From contig JAULBX010017859.1 of the NCBI GenBank assembly GCA_032358255.1, forward strand, positions 2,316 to 66,315: a DNA stretch of 64,000 bases, given 5' to 3'. The DNA is from Heterotrichella gracilis. Its lineage: Eukaryota; Sar; Xanthophyceae; Tribonematales; Xanthonemataceae. The notes below the pieces were generated by a model. That model was not told where the DNA came from, did not search any database, and saw only the letters and a program-made list of their open reading frames with translations. Numbering within the stretch: the stretch's first letter is position 1; each line of letters starts with the position of its first letter. Shown here piece by piece: positions 63,984 through 64,000 of the stretch. Made by a program: the position numbers and the translations under genes.

Positions 63984-64000
63984 ATTACAAGTACCTTTAT

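Overview
The window looks like chromosomal DNA of an unnamed member of the Bacteroidota, probably class Bacteroidia. Four things point there. Several genes carry the Bacteroidota-type TAnnTTTG -7 promoter element. Most start codons lack a Shine-Dalgarno sequence. There are type IX secretion system (T9SS) parts and T9SS-sorted proteins. There are lineage-typical families: PorP/SprF, lipoprotein TamL with TamB, DUF4295 beside rpmB-rpmG, and DUF2911, DUF3667 and DUF4421. The DNA is AT-rich by eye. I see no transposase, integrase, phage gene or CRISPR array, so this reads as ordinary core and semi-core chromosome with some unusual gene architectures and repeat-rich spacers.

Layout. 0-2.5 kb: a secreted lipoprotein and a SPOR-domain protein. 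2.6-7.8 kb: a protein-folding block, groES-groEL followed by three peptidyl-prolyl isomerase genes, one broken by an in-frame stop and one a cyclophilin-FKBP fusion. 7.9-14.1 kb: a Fic protein, a frameshifted DUF2911 gene, a large M1 peptidase that appears fused to an outer-membrane barrel, and a T9SS-exported DUF1028 protein. 14.2-15.4 kb: rpsF-rpsR-rplI with an unusual hairpin and strong Shine-Dalgarno before rplI. 15.9-18.3 kb: two paralogous lipoproteins (relatives of the one at position 18) and a small one. 18.4-24.7 kb: glutaryl-CoA dehydrogenase-like enzyme, a PorP-PorE-like T9SS pair, an ABC permease and DUF1761. 24.8-33.5 kb: a T9SS cargo protein, folD, ffh, ribD, and rpmB-rpmG-DUF4295-SIMPL-ftsY. 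33.5-43.9 kb: lipoproteins, a serine hydrolase, a cupin, an aminotransferase, a methyltransferase, a CNNM/CorC transporter, a small regulator, rplS and a secreted protein. 44.1-47.1 kb: tRNA-Leu(GAG) and a BlaI/M56 sensor pair with its operator. 47.3-62.3 kb: an envelope-biogenesis block (patatin-Omp85, TamL, TamB, DUF3667, two small barrels, a POTRA-less Omp85, an M48 protease). The window ends with a Na/Pi cotransporter.

How the genes fit together. Much of the window serves cell-envelope biogenesis: chaperonins and secreted PPIases for folding, Ffh and FtsY for targeting, TamL/TamB and Omp85-type proteins for outer-membrane assembly, PorP/PorE for T9SS export, and lipoproteins and proteases at the surface. 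The signals most worth a second look are the intercistronic RNA structure before rplI, the BlaI operator overlapping its own promoter ahead of an M56 protein with duplicated domains, the M1-barrel and cyclophilin-FKBP fusions, and two apparent gene lesions within 4 kb of each other that may be real or assembly errors.
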